64,000 bases of DNA from Rosa chinensis (Eukaryota > Streptophyta > Magnoliopsida > Rosales > Rosaceae). Positions within the stretch are counted from its first letter, which is position 1. Each line of letters starts with the position of its first letter. The DNA lies in NCBI RefSeq assembly GCF_002994745.2, contig NC_037090.1, forward strand, positions 38,931,001-38,995,000. Reading direction: 5' to 3'. The notes beneath the pieces are model-generated. The model saw only the letters and a program-made list of their open reading frames with translations. It had not been told where the DNA came from and did not search any database. Both the position numbers and the translations under genes were made by a program. Positions 11,148 to 20,409 of the stretch are shown here, one piece after another.

Positions 11148-12787
11148 GGACTAAATTCAGTCTGCCCCCTTAAACTTTGGGGCAAACATCAATTTGGTTC
11201 CTGACCTTTTTTTTTTAATCATGATGGTCCTAACACTTCTATTTTTCATCACGCACGTTCAAAATTCAAATTTGTCTCCAAAAATGACGTCAGATGGCTG
11301 AGCTGGACCCGACAGCATGGCCAACTTTTCAGACTTCGAAGGGCATAATGGACATTTAAACCCAATAATCTCAAAAAATAAAATTAATAAATAATAAATC
11401 CCATAATTCTTTCAAAAAAAAAAAAAACCAGAATATATGGGCCTTGCTCAAATCGACATTTTCTGTCCCTTGGATCAAATCCAGTTCCTCTGTCCTCACT
11501 TCTCTTCTCCCTAGCCGACGATGCCTCTTCTCTTCTCTCCTGCACTTGAAAATTGCAGAAATCTTGTTCTCTTATCCGGGAGAAGGACCGTCCAATCTGG
11601 GTAGTTGGAGTCGTTGTCGACGAAGACGACTTGCCGGAGCTAGGTTCCGGCGAGTTAGGCCTATGCTTGGCTCTGTTCGGTGAGTGGAATTTTGTAGTCC
11701 GAGGTGGTGGTGTAGGTAGACATAGTTGTAAAGAACAAGAAGACAAAGATGAAGAATATGAAGGTCTCCCGCCTCCCATGCATCTTTCTAATCTGATCGT
11801 GTTCCTCACTTTCTTGAATTTCATTATGAGTGTGCAAATGTGAAATGTGTAGCGGTGGTGCTCTGTTTGTTTTGGTCTCATATCCATCCTCGTCTTCCTC
11901 TCCTCCAATCTCGTTGACTTCTTCATCCTCATAAAACTCAAATTCGAGTCAACTCCAATTGACACCCACCAACGATGACACCCACCTCAAAAATCTCAAA
12001 AACTCCCCCAATCGATTTTCAAGGTAACCCATTTCTAAAGCTTTCATCTTTCTCTTTTGGGTTTCTTTCATTTTGGCTAAAGTTTCAATCTTTGGTTCAG
12101 TTTTTTTTTTTTTTTTTTGTGCGCAGGTTAGCTCAGTTATGGAATTTGGGTTCTGGACCTTTGTGGACTTTGCCAGTGGCTGAGTTGACTTGCCGGCGTG
12201 TTACTTGTTGGAGGTAGAGGAAAAATCTAGTTTTAATGGTAAAGGCAAATTGAATTTTGGGTTTGATGATTTGGGTGGCGCAGGTGAAGTGAAATTTGGT
12301 TTTGACGGTTTGGATGGTGGTGGGGATGCCTCTGGAGCGTACAGAGAGAGTGGGTTTGGGGAGATTCAGAGATGAGGGAGAGGAGAGAGAGTGTGTAGTC
12401 AGAGACTAGTTTTGATGGTGAAGAGGATTGAGTGTGGGAAGTGAAGTACGAGAGGAGGGTTGGGTTGCATTCATGGTGGGGGTTGAGCGGAGCTGTGAAG
12501 AAATCTAGATTTTTGGGGTTAGAGAGAGGGTTGTGGGATTTAGGAGGTGAGGAGAGATGAGAGGAGGGTAGTTTGGACATTTCATCTAAAATTAGGGAAC
12601 AAGTCTGAAAAGTGGGTCATGCTGTAGGGTCTAGCTCAGCATCTGACGTCATGTTTGGATACAAATTTAAATTTTAGACGTGCGTAATGAAAAATAGAAG
12701 TGTAAGGACTATCGTGATTAAAAAAAAAAGTCATGGACCAAACTAATGTTTGTCCTAAAGTTTGAGGGAGCAAACTAAATTTAGTCC
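11148..12787. mobile_element. Mutator-like TIR element with perfect 9-bp TSD
   Basis: Ends GGACTAAATTCAGT (11148) and its inverse (ending 12787) begin ~150-bp imperfect TIRs, which include matched blocks such as TCTATTTTTCATCACGCACG. The flanks are TATTTTATA at 11139-11147 and TATTTTATA at 12788-12796, an exact 9-bp duplication, the size made by Mutator-superfamily transposases. There is no transposase inside. The interior has CT-rich UTR-like DNA (11450-11700) and a Gly-rich reading frame near 12190-12375 (repeated FGFDDLGG/FGFDGLDGG units), likely captured host exons. Confidence 0.8.
12190..12375 (+). pseudogene. Gly-rich captured exon fragment
   Basis: A 61-codon frame inside the TIR element carries repeats of the form LNFGFDDLGGAGEVKFGFDG. 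It starts after a stretch resembling an intron end (GTGCGCAG at about 12120-12126). The product is not recognised; low complexity and location between TIRs suggest a transduplicated piece of a host gene. Confidence 0.3.
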
Positions 12788-12796
12788 TATTTTATA

Positions 12797-13857
12797 TCTC
12801 TTAATACCTTGAAGTCTTGAACCACCGCAAACTTGAAACTCAGTTTCCTAATAAACAGAAGTAAATAAATGTGAGTAATCGGATCTAGGAAGTGATATTT
12901 GAAATAAACAAAAGTTGGGAACTTGTTAAAACAACCTTTGTAAGAAATTGTAACTGAAATAAACTGAGTAAAAAAATAACCAAATTGTGGCTACAATATC
13001 ATACCCTCATAGTCCATTCATCAAGCACATGTAAGTCTAGCTAAAGCAGGCTCGATCTCAAAGTTCCAAATCCAATGCCAATGGTAGGACCTAAAGTCAC
13101 AAACTTTAATCACTAAAGCTTAAAATACTAAAACCCCTAACTAAAAGCAACAAAAGAAACCATTTTGCAAAGATGGGTATCTCAGATGAAGATGCAGTCA
13201 AACTATTCATGAAGATTAGTTCTTTACAATAAAGTAAAGGTCAAAGAAGCAAAATTCAGGGACTCACTCAAAAGGGGGAAGGCTAAAAAAACAGAGCAAT
13301 GCAGCGGGGCCTAGAGTTGATCTTCGGTTCTACATAAGGGGGAGATCTCTCTTCCTCTTCTTCATGCCCAACTTCTGTAATCATCATATTGCTTGCTCTA
13401 ACCCCAAATTTTCTACTTTCTGAGTCGTCCGAGCAAGCTTTATGGGCAATACGCAATCAACTGTGGAGCTTAACTAAAACACGTTATAGAAGAAGTCAGA
13501 CAAAGCAATTTGCTTAAGCTGACAGATGGACGAATAGTTTTCGTCAAACACATGGCAAGCAACTATCAGCCTACTCCTGAACAACAGAAGCAGGCAAAAG
13601 ACTATGGCCACAGATGTTACTCAGTTGGACATCCCATTGATGATGGCAACAGAGATTGAAGAAATCTCATATTTACTGTGCCAATAAGAAGTTAATTCCA
13701 ACTCAAACCCGAGTTTAGGATTATACGACATGGATTATCAAAATCTAGAAAAAGTTATGGAAGCGTATGGACCCACACGACACTTCTAGCAGAAACGACA
13801 ACAGATTAAAAGTCTTTGGTCGCTTCGAAGGCGGTAGAAGTTTGTAGATAACGTTAG
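12797..13857. other. Spacer, no supported gene
   Basis: Possible coding-like bits occur on the minus strand around 13283-13460 next to an acceptor-like CAG, but the frame breaks after about 25 codons. Nothing else is supported. Confidence 0.35.
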
Positions 13858-14117
13858 GTGTCACTTTGACCTAACCATGGTTGGTGACTTGATAATTTGT
13901 AATCCTAGTTAGGACAATTTTGTAATCATAGTTAGTTAACTAGAGCTCATTTTCAATTGTATACGTAGGACTCATTGTTGTGAGAAGAGGATCATCGATC
14001 CCTTCACCTCTTTAGCTTCCTTGTAGTTATAAAAACTTTCCTTCTTTGTCTATACCTCTGTAAGAAATTTCTAGCTACATCAATAAAAAAGTTCCTTTGT
14101 GTAATTGGTATCAGAGC
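13858..14117 (+). mobile_element. Copia-type 5' LTR remnant with tRNA-Met primer site
   Basis: TGGTATCAGAGC at 14106-14117 is the standard primer-binding sequence complementary to the 3' end of plant initiator tRNA-Met. Upstream, about 240 bp (from TGTCACTTTGACC at ~13858) holds a TATA-like TTATAAAAAC near 14025 and an AATAAAAAAG near 14083, the layout of a short LTR. No gag or pol follows, so only the 5' end survives. LTR edges are estimates. Confidence 0.5.
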
Positions 14118-14910
14118 TAGCTTACCAAGTTTTTATCCTTTTTGTATATATCCTACGAAGCTTGAAGGCTTGAGCAAACTCAAGTACAAGTTTCATCCTT
14201 GTGCATATCCATGTAGCTTACCAAGTTTCATCCTTGTTCACACACACATATCTGCTCTAAAGTCCTAATCCTATAATGCAACCCTCCAAGCGCATGAAGT
14301 GGTGAATTATTTCGAGCTTGCTACTTGCAAATTCAGTTCCAAGAACAAGCATCTTATTGCTTCAAGTTTACTGCATCATGTATATTTTTTCCAATCCATT
14401 CAAGTAGAGACGGACACAGTATAGGATGATTGGGGGCTGTGACCCCAGTGCAATTTTGGCTTTTATCAGTTGGGGTTCACCATTTTTGTTCAACGTCGCC
14501 CCCATAACTAGAAAATCATGCAATCAAGTCAAAGCAAACAAACAACACAAAAATGCAAAGGACAACAAACAGAGTGTAAGTCACAGTGAGATTGGACAGA
14601 GAAGAACCAATACTCAATTGGCAGGATCAATGCAGTACCACAAAGATTGCCCACATTAAAAGACCCATGACAATTTGCCAAACAAATATGTAGAACCAAA
14701 AGAAAGAAAGCACTGAGAAAGATCGCAATTGGAATTCCAAAAATATGATAATTGCATGGCATCTATGTGAAAAAAGATCGGAATAGTTCAACATCAAATT
14801 GAAAAATGGAACAAGGATGATAGACAAATTTTTGGTTGTGATCAGAGGTAAAGGCGGTGGGTTGGGTGGCGGTTTATGGTGGGGAAGAGACGAGAGAGAG
14901 AGAGAGATTT
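14118..14910. other. Spacer, no supported gene
   Basis: Short frames on both strands lack protein-like composition. The right edge contains a GA microsatellite that became the target of the LINE at 14911. Confidence 0.4.
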
Positions 14911-16592
14911 TTTTTTTTGATTGAAAAGAAAACTTTTATTAAATCAACTGATAATACAGCAATTGGGAAAAGCTGTTCTCACTATGCGGGGAGGGCAAGC
15001 CCACCTATTTGGTGTACTCGATGCCCGGAGGGGGGGTGTCGCTGCGTCTTTGGCGCGGCACTGTGCTGGACTTCGGGTAAAAAAGGCCATTGCGTGCCTC
15101 CTTGTGGTCCTTCTCAGTACCTCCTTTTTTTAAAAAAACAAAATATGAAAAAAAAGAGAACCCCCAGAAACTAAAACAATAGCTTTCATCAAACGATTAA
15201 TTCAAGAAGCCAAGGAGGCCCAACTTCTTGGCAAAACATAGTGTGCACCATCTTCAGACTTCTTCGAGCAATGGCATGAGCAATTTCATTGTTCCTCTTA
15301 CGTACATGCTTCCAGGTAACTACCTCAAACTCTAGCATCAATCGTCGAACTGCATCAAGTACTCCTCCAATGTCACTTAAATCAAGTCCCTAGTGCCCTA
15401 GTGCATTAATCACATTTGCAGCATCACCAATAATTACCAACCTGCTTACACCTAAATGCTTACACAATTTAAGGCCATGCCATAACGCTAAAGCCTTAAT
15501 CATGGGTATTGCAGTTGCCCCCTTCAAGCACCTTCCTTCATCAATCACTACTGCTCCCAACCCCACACGTCCTGCATCCATGTCAGAAGCCCCATCAAAA
15601 TACAATTTTACGCCCTGTGCATTAGCCCCCTCTCCAATAGACTCATCCTGAGCATCCAAACCTAAGCTGCTACCTGCCAGTCCTCCATTTTTCTTCAAGG
15701 CTACACTAACAAATTCATGCTGCCACTCTACACTTCTATCCACAATCTGCTACAGTTCTAATCCCTTTTTACCATGAAACACCTCATTCCTATCCTTCCA
15801 TATCCACCAACAAATTAAAGTAAACAATTCCAGTTCTCGTGGCTCACCACAATCAGCCACAAGGGAAAACAAGTCTGTAAAGCATGCCACTCTCCAGGTC
15901 TTAACAACCCCCTTTAACCAACTAACCTTCCATACCTTCCTAACTACAGGACAATCCCACAGACAATGAATAATGGATTCCTCCACACCGCCGACAACCT
16001 CTATGAGGGCTAATCTTGCGTTTAAACAAACGCTCAGCACAAGGTAGAAAAGCATGGGAAGCCCTCCACAAGAAAAGCTTGACCTTGTTCGGAATCGAAA
16101 GATTCCACATGAGACTCCAAATATTAATGGAGTTTGAATTAGCATGCCCACTACCACTAGTCGATCCCCTCTCCATCCTTCTTAACTCCATCCCAAACCA
16201 ATATCCAGATTTAACGGAGTACCGCCCATCATCATTAAAATGCCACACAGCCACATCTCCCTCAGTCCTTTCACATAACGGAATTGATAAAATTTTATCC
16301 ACATCCACAGGTAAGAAATGTTGCTTTAAGAAATCTACATTCCACATACCTGGCTCCAACATGAGCTGATTGACCTTTGCATTGGCCACCATGAAACGCA
16401 GTGTGATAACTTTAAACGTTCAGGGAGCCCGGCAGCCATTTTATCCTCCCATATTCTGATTGTTTCCCCCGTACCAATCCTCCATCTAATACCAGCACAC
16501 AATAACTCCTTGCCCCATACTAAGCTCCACCACATAAAAGAAGGCTTAGCACCCAAACCCGCAGCAGCCCAGTCTCCCCCATATACATACTT
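14911..16592 (-). mobile_element. 5'-truncated LINE inserted in a GA repeat, 18-bp TSD
   Basis: AGAGAGAGAGAGAGATTT lies at 14893-14910 and exactly again at 16593-16610. Directly inside the left copy is a T-run, the poly(A) tail of a minus-strand LINE. The 3'UTR occupies about 14920-15180, and RNase H and RT C-terminal coding sequence lie further right. The 5' end is truncated within the RT C-terminal part at 16592. Confidence 0.85.
15180..16592 (-). pseudogene. LINE ORF2 C-terminal remnant (RT end, zf-RVT, RNase H)
   Basis: Reading leftward on the minus strand: the RT C-terminal region (SFMWWSLVWGKELLCAGIRW, GTGETIRIWEDKM), a frameshift near 16390, then WHFNDDGRYSVKSGYWFGME and IPNKVKLFLWRASHAFLPCA typical of the plant zf-RVT region, another frameshift near 16010, IIHCLWDCPVVRKVW, and an RNase H domain (VKLYFDGASDMDAGRVGLGA, MIKALALWHGLKLC, VIIGDAANVINAL). 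A stop at 15390-15392 splits the RNase H end, whose tail continues (VTWKHVRKRNNEIAHAIARR). At least two frameshifts and two stops are present. It is a separate lineage from the LINE at 1226, judging from the differing peptide sequence. Confidence 0.8.
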
Positions 16593-16610
16593 AGAGAGAG
16601 AGAGAGATTT

Positions 16611-17317
16611 TAATATGTATGATCTCACCTTTTTTTACGTATAAATTCAAGTAAAAAAAAAAAAAAGACAAACACACGCATCACGCGGTCTATTACCTAG
16701 TGTTCATCTATTTACTTAGTGATGCTTGGCTCTTTAGCACAACATCAAAAGACCAACCAAAGACTAAAGACCTTATTTCTAACGCCATCTTTTGAACATT
16801 TCTTTGCTTGTTGATTGAATCATATAACTATCAATCTGCATTAACTAAACAAGCATCAGGAATCAACAGGGAATATGAAAACAATATACCAACACAATGG
16901 GCGATAATGAACAGGGAATCAACAAGTGCCAACACAAGTTACTTGGTCCACTGATCAGGGTTTAGATATATAAATTGACCTACTACTAGACAAAATATGA
17001 ACACATCGGGAAATATCCTGATCATTACACACGCTAGTGTGAAATTTAGTTAAATTGGCAAAGACACCCCAACAATAAATTTTATATGCGAATGCACCTT
17101 TACGATTCAGGATTAGATTGAGGGGAACATCCAATGTGCCTGGTAAAAAATAGAATTGAAAGAAGCACCATTGCAGAGTATGCAATGCAATTGTGATCAA
17201 GTAGCGACATAAATTACAATAAGCAATCGACTTTTAAATCAAACATCAACTAGCATTGGAACTATCTAAAGTCGCCACTGAAACTTAAAATTCCAACTAC
17301 AATCATCTCATAAATAA
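16611..17317. other. Spacer, possibly 3' flank of the minus-strand gene
   Basis: AT-rich sequence with no protein-like frame. Part of it probably serves as 3'UTR and terminator of the gene ending at 17318, but I saw no decisive poly(A) signal. Confidence 0.35.
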
Positions 17318-17866
17318 CTAGTTTTGAACTATAATATTAAATTGGGCACATAAATCACGGATTTCTTGCCTTTCAAGCTCAGAGGTCATGGGGGTGTCAT
17401 GGATCCTAATCTGACCACCAAAGCCTAATGGTCGGATTTCATTCACAATAACCACCATTTGCTTTAGTGTTGCCACTGTAATTACGGGAAGAGTTGCTAA
17501 ACCATGCCCATACACCTCCACTCGTTCCAAGGCTCCATCACGAAGGGCCGCAAGGTCTTGTACTCTACCATTCAACTCGGCTATTTGTTGATCAGATTGC
17601 TGAACTCGGTGGTTGTAGTGGTCAACGCGACCTGCGTGAAAATCACGTTGCGTTCGCAGAGGTAAGAGTTGGTTATTGATAGCTGCTCTATTAGCTAGGA
17701 GTATATGCCTTTGTTCCTCTAGTTGTACTCGAGTTTGTTCGTGGTCTGCCGCTGCCTGTTGATGTTCGCCAATCCTTGACCTTGCGGCAAGCAAGCCCGT
17801 TAAGGAAACTAATGATTGTGGGGCATTGTGAACATGATTGCCCTCAAGAATGTTGTGTTGAGCCAT
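17318..17866 (-). CDS. Small coiled-coil protein of unknown function (182 aa)
   Basis: An uninterrupted 182-codon frame starts at the ATG at 17864-17866, which is only 10 bases downstream of a good 3' splice site (TTTTCAG at 17877-17883), so the coding region lies in exon 2 of a gene with a 5'UTR intron. Residues about 30-115 are rich in Glu, Gln, Arg and Leu with heptad-like spacing (HEQTRVQLEEQRHILLANR, QQIAELNGRVQDLAALRDG), predicting a coiled coil. The C-terminal ~60 residues (TVATLKQMVVIVNEIRPLGF, ELERQEIRDLCAQFNIIVQN) look globular. No signal peptide or membrane segment. I do not recognise the family. Codon composition and clean splicing argue for a real host gene; a cytosolic or nuclear oligomeric protein is a guess. 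Confidence 0.6.
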   Translation of the reverse strand: MAQHNILEGNHVHNAPQSLVSLTGLLAARSRIGEHQQAAADHEQTRVQLEEQRHILLANRAAINNQLLPLRTQRDFHAGRVDHYNHRVQQSDQQIAELNGRVQDLAALRDGALERVEVYGHGLATLPVITVATLKQMVVIVNEIRPLGFGGQIRIHDTPMTSELERQEIRDLCAQFNIIVQN

Positions 17867-17876
17867 ATATAATATC

Positions 17877-18353
17877 CTGAAAACTCAGTAAAGAACAGCA
17901 GGCATTTCACAACTAGTGTAATAATTCATTACATATATATATGCTTCTGAAAACCCAGTAGGAAACACCAGCCATATCCTTCTAACCACCAATCACATAA
18001 ATTAAACACGAAGGATTTGATTATGCAACTGCGAATTGAAAAAAAAAAAAAACAAAACAAAAACGAATTGAAAACAGAAGAGGAGCAAAAAGTCATACCC
18101 AAGAGGATAAACATTTCTATGAAGAGGGAAAACTGCAGAAGAACCAAAATAAATTTGGGATCTGCTCATTTCATTTTAGAAAAAAAAAAAATTTAACCCA
18201 AAATTTGAGTAGACAGAACTCAGATCTTGATTTCTTGACCAACAATAAAACCCAAAAACTTTGAGAGAGAGAGAAAGAACCCAGATTTGTTCATTATCAA
18301 CGAAAAAATTACCAAAATTTAATCAAGGAAATTGAGAGAGAATCTGCAGTTAC
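17877..18353 (-). other. 5'UTR intron of the coiled-coil gene
   Basis: On the minus strand the donor CTCAG/GTAACTG lies at 18354/18353 and the acceptor TTTTCAG/GATATT ends at 17877, giving a 477-bp intron rich in A and T. Exon 1 runs from 18354 up to roughly 18430 and is non-coding. Leader introns of this size are common in plant genes and often increase expression. Confidence 0.55.
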
Positions 18354-18575
18354 CTGAGACTCGGTGATTTGATTTCCACCACCGAAAGAAAAAAAAAGAG
18401 TAGAAGTCTCAATACTAATGGTTAATGGAGCAGGGGGTGTCCATCTTACAATTCAGCCGCCGTAGTGGCTATGGGTGAATAGTTAATGGAGCTTAACTTC
18501 TAAAGGCACAGGGAAGGGATGATTGGAATGGGTTAGGGTTTTCTTTTGGGCTTTAGGTTTTTTTAAGTTTTTTAA

Positions 18576-18650
18576 GGGGTAATTCCCGCATGCCCAAAAA
18601 TCCTTGGTATTTTTCTCAACTGCCCAACACTTTGGTATTTCACTATTGAC
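18576..18650 (+). repeat. Left TIR, outer element
   Basis: Begins GGGG and contains two related ~33-bp units (GCCCAAAAATCCTTGGTATT and GCCCAACACTTTGGTATT). About 60% similar by eye to the inverse of the right TIR. Confidence 0.65.
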
Positions 18651-18999
18651 AAAAGACAAAGACTAATATGGATAGTTTTAACAAACAAATGCCCTCTGTA
18701 TCCTATGTTGACCTTAGATTCTTCTACCGTTCTATTCAGTCAAAAGGAAACAATAAAAAACATTAAAACAAAAACAAGACTAGCCTTCAACATGCCACAT
18801 TTCGCCTAACGACTTCCTGTCTAAACGGCTACTCACAGGGCGGAATCACTGCTGCTTGTCCTAATTTTTCTGTTTTAAAACTGATTCTTTTGGCTGAACA
18901 GTAAAGCTTTAGAACTTTAGCTTTCCATGGGATGCATGCATTCGAATATTAAACTTTGACATAGTAGCTTATGCATGATAAAGATGAATACGAAATGTA

Positions 19000-19456
19000 A
19001 AGATAATGACATAAACACTTTATAAATTAAAGAAGTGGGTGAACATCCATCTGAATTTATTTATTCAAATATACATATAAAACTTTAACCAATCAGAGCC
19101 TCATTCTCAGGTAAACAGCAAAAGCTGTTTAGCTATCCATAAGAATGAGAACAGTTACTTACTTGTATTGGAAGCACACTACTTCACACCTAAACAGGAA
19201 AGGAAGCACACTGCTATTCTACTGCTTTTATTATAAGAGGAGTTTTTTTTTCTGATCTCCACTTCGAATGCCTTCTAAGAGAAGCTGAAGCTCCTTATAT
19301 AGGGAGCGGAACTCAAACTAGAATTCAAAATACAAAAATGTACAGGACAACTCCGTGACTTCTGCTTTTCGTAGTGCTCCTGCTGGTGGAGGTCGGTCAG
19401 GGAAAAGCAAAAGGAAAAAGTGAAATGTTTTTCACTTAACCTTTTCTTTTTTGAAA
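19000..19456 (-). promoter_or_regulatory. Viral pregenomic promoter/R/poly(A) module, outer copy
   Basis: On the minus strand: TATA box CTATATAAGG at 19293-19302, then about 230 bp later overlapping AATAAA signals at 19056-19065. Between them is a hairpin (arms CTCATTCT and AGAATGAG, inner arms CTAAACAGC/GCTGTTTA) at 19100-19149. A TATA box followed within ~230 bp by a poly(A) signal is the layout that gives caulimovirid transcripts their terminal redundancy. It lies downstream of both viral ORFs. Confidence 0.6.
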
Positions 19457-19531
19457 GGGGTAATTCCCGCATACCCAAAAATCCTTGGTATTTTTCCCAA
19501 CTGCCCAACACTTTGGTATTTCACTATTGAC
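19457..19531 (+). repeat. Left TIR, inner element
   Basis: Nearly identical to the outer left TIR, with a few substitutions (for example GCATACCC instead of GCATGCCC). Preceded immediately by the 9-bp duplication TTTTTGAAA. Confidence 0.7.
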
Positions 19532-19899
19532 AAAGGACAAAGACTAACATGGATAGTTTTAACAAACAAATGCCCTCTGTATCCTATGTTGACCTTAGAT
19601 TCTTCTACCGTTCTATTCAGTCAAAAGGAAACAATAAAAACATTAAAACAAAAACAAGACTAGCCTTCAACATGCCACATTTCGCCTAACGACTTCCTGT
19701 CTAAACGGCTACTCACAGGGCGGAATCACTGCTGCTTGTCCTAATTTTTCTGTTTTAAAACTGATTCTTTTGGCTAAACAGTAAGGCTTTAGAACTTTAG
19801 CTTTCCATGGGATGCATGCATTTGAATGTTCAAACTTTGACATAGTGAACTATGCATGATAAAGATGATTACAATATGTAAAGATAATGACATAAACAT

Positions 19900-20330
19900 T
19901 TTATAAATTAAAGAAGTGGGTGAACATCCATCTGAATTTATTTATTCAAATATACATATAAAACTTTAAACAATCAGAGCCTCATTCTCAGGTAAACAGC
20001 AAAAGCTGTTTAGCTATCCATAAGAATGAGAACAGTTACTTACTTGTATTAGAAGCACACTACTTCACACCTAAACAGGAAAGGAAGCACACTGCTATTC
20101 TACTATTTTTATTATCAGAGGAGTTTTCTGATCTAAACTTCGAATGCCTTCTAAGAGAAGCTGAAGCTCCTTATATAGGGAGCGGAACTCAAACTAGAAT
20201 TCAAAATACAAAAATGTACAGGACAACTCCGTGACTTCTGCTTTTCGTAGTGCTCCTGCTGGTGGAGGTCGGTCAGGGAAAAGCAAAAGGAAAAAGTGAA
20301 ATGTTTTTCACTTAACCTTTTCTTTTTGAC
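19900..20330 (-). promoter_or_regulatory. Viral pregenomic promoter/R/poly(A) module, inner copy
   Basis: Same arrangement as the outer copy: TATA box CTATATAAGG at 20169-20178, hairpin at 19981-20030, AATAAA signals at 19937-19946. The two modules differ at only a few percent of positions by eye. A small palindrome, GTGAAAAACATTTCAC, lies upstream near 20298-20313. Confidence 0.6.
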
Positions 20331-20409
20331 AAGGAAAAAGCAAAAGTAGCTTTAGAAAAGTCTAAAGCTCTACAGTTGCTATTTTGGTGCTGATTCTTCA
20401 CCTGTAGCT

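Noticed and set aside
13283..13460. Last exon of a host gene on the minus strand
   Set aside because: A CAG acceptor and ~25 good codons exist, but the frame then hits a stop and the acidic stretch is in another frame.
18576..20330. Bipartite virus genome (separate promoter and ORF components)
   Set aside because: The repeated modules could suggest two components, but the junction 9-mers and order fit one monopartite element inserted in another.
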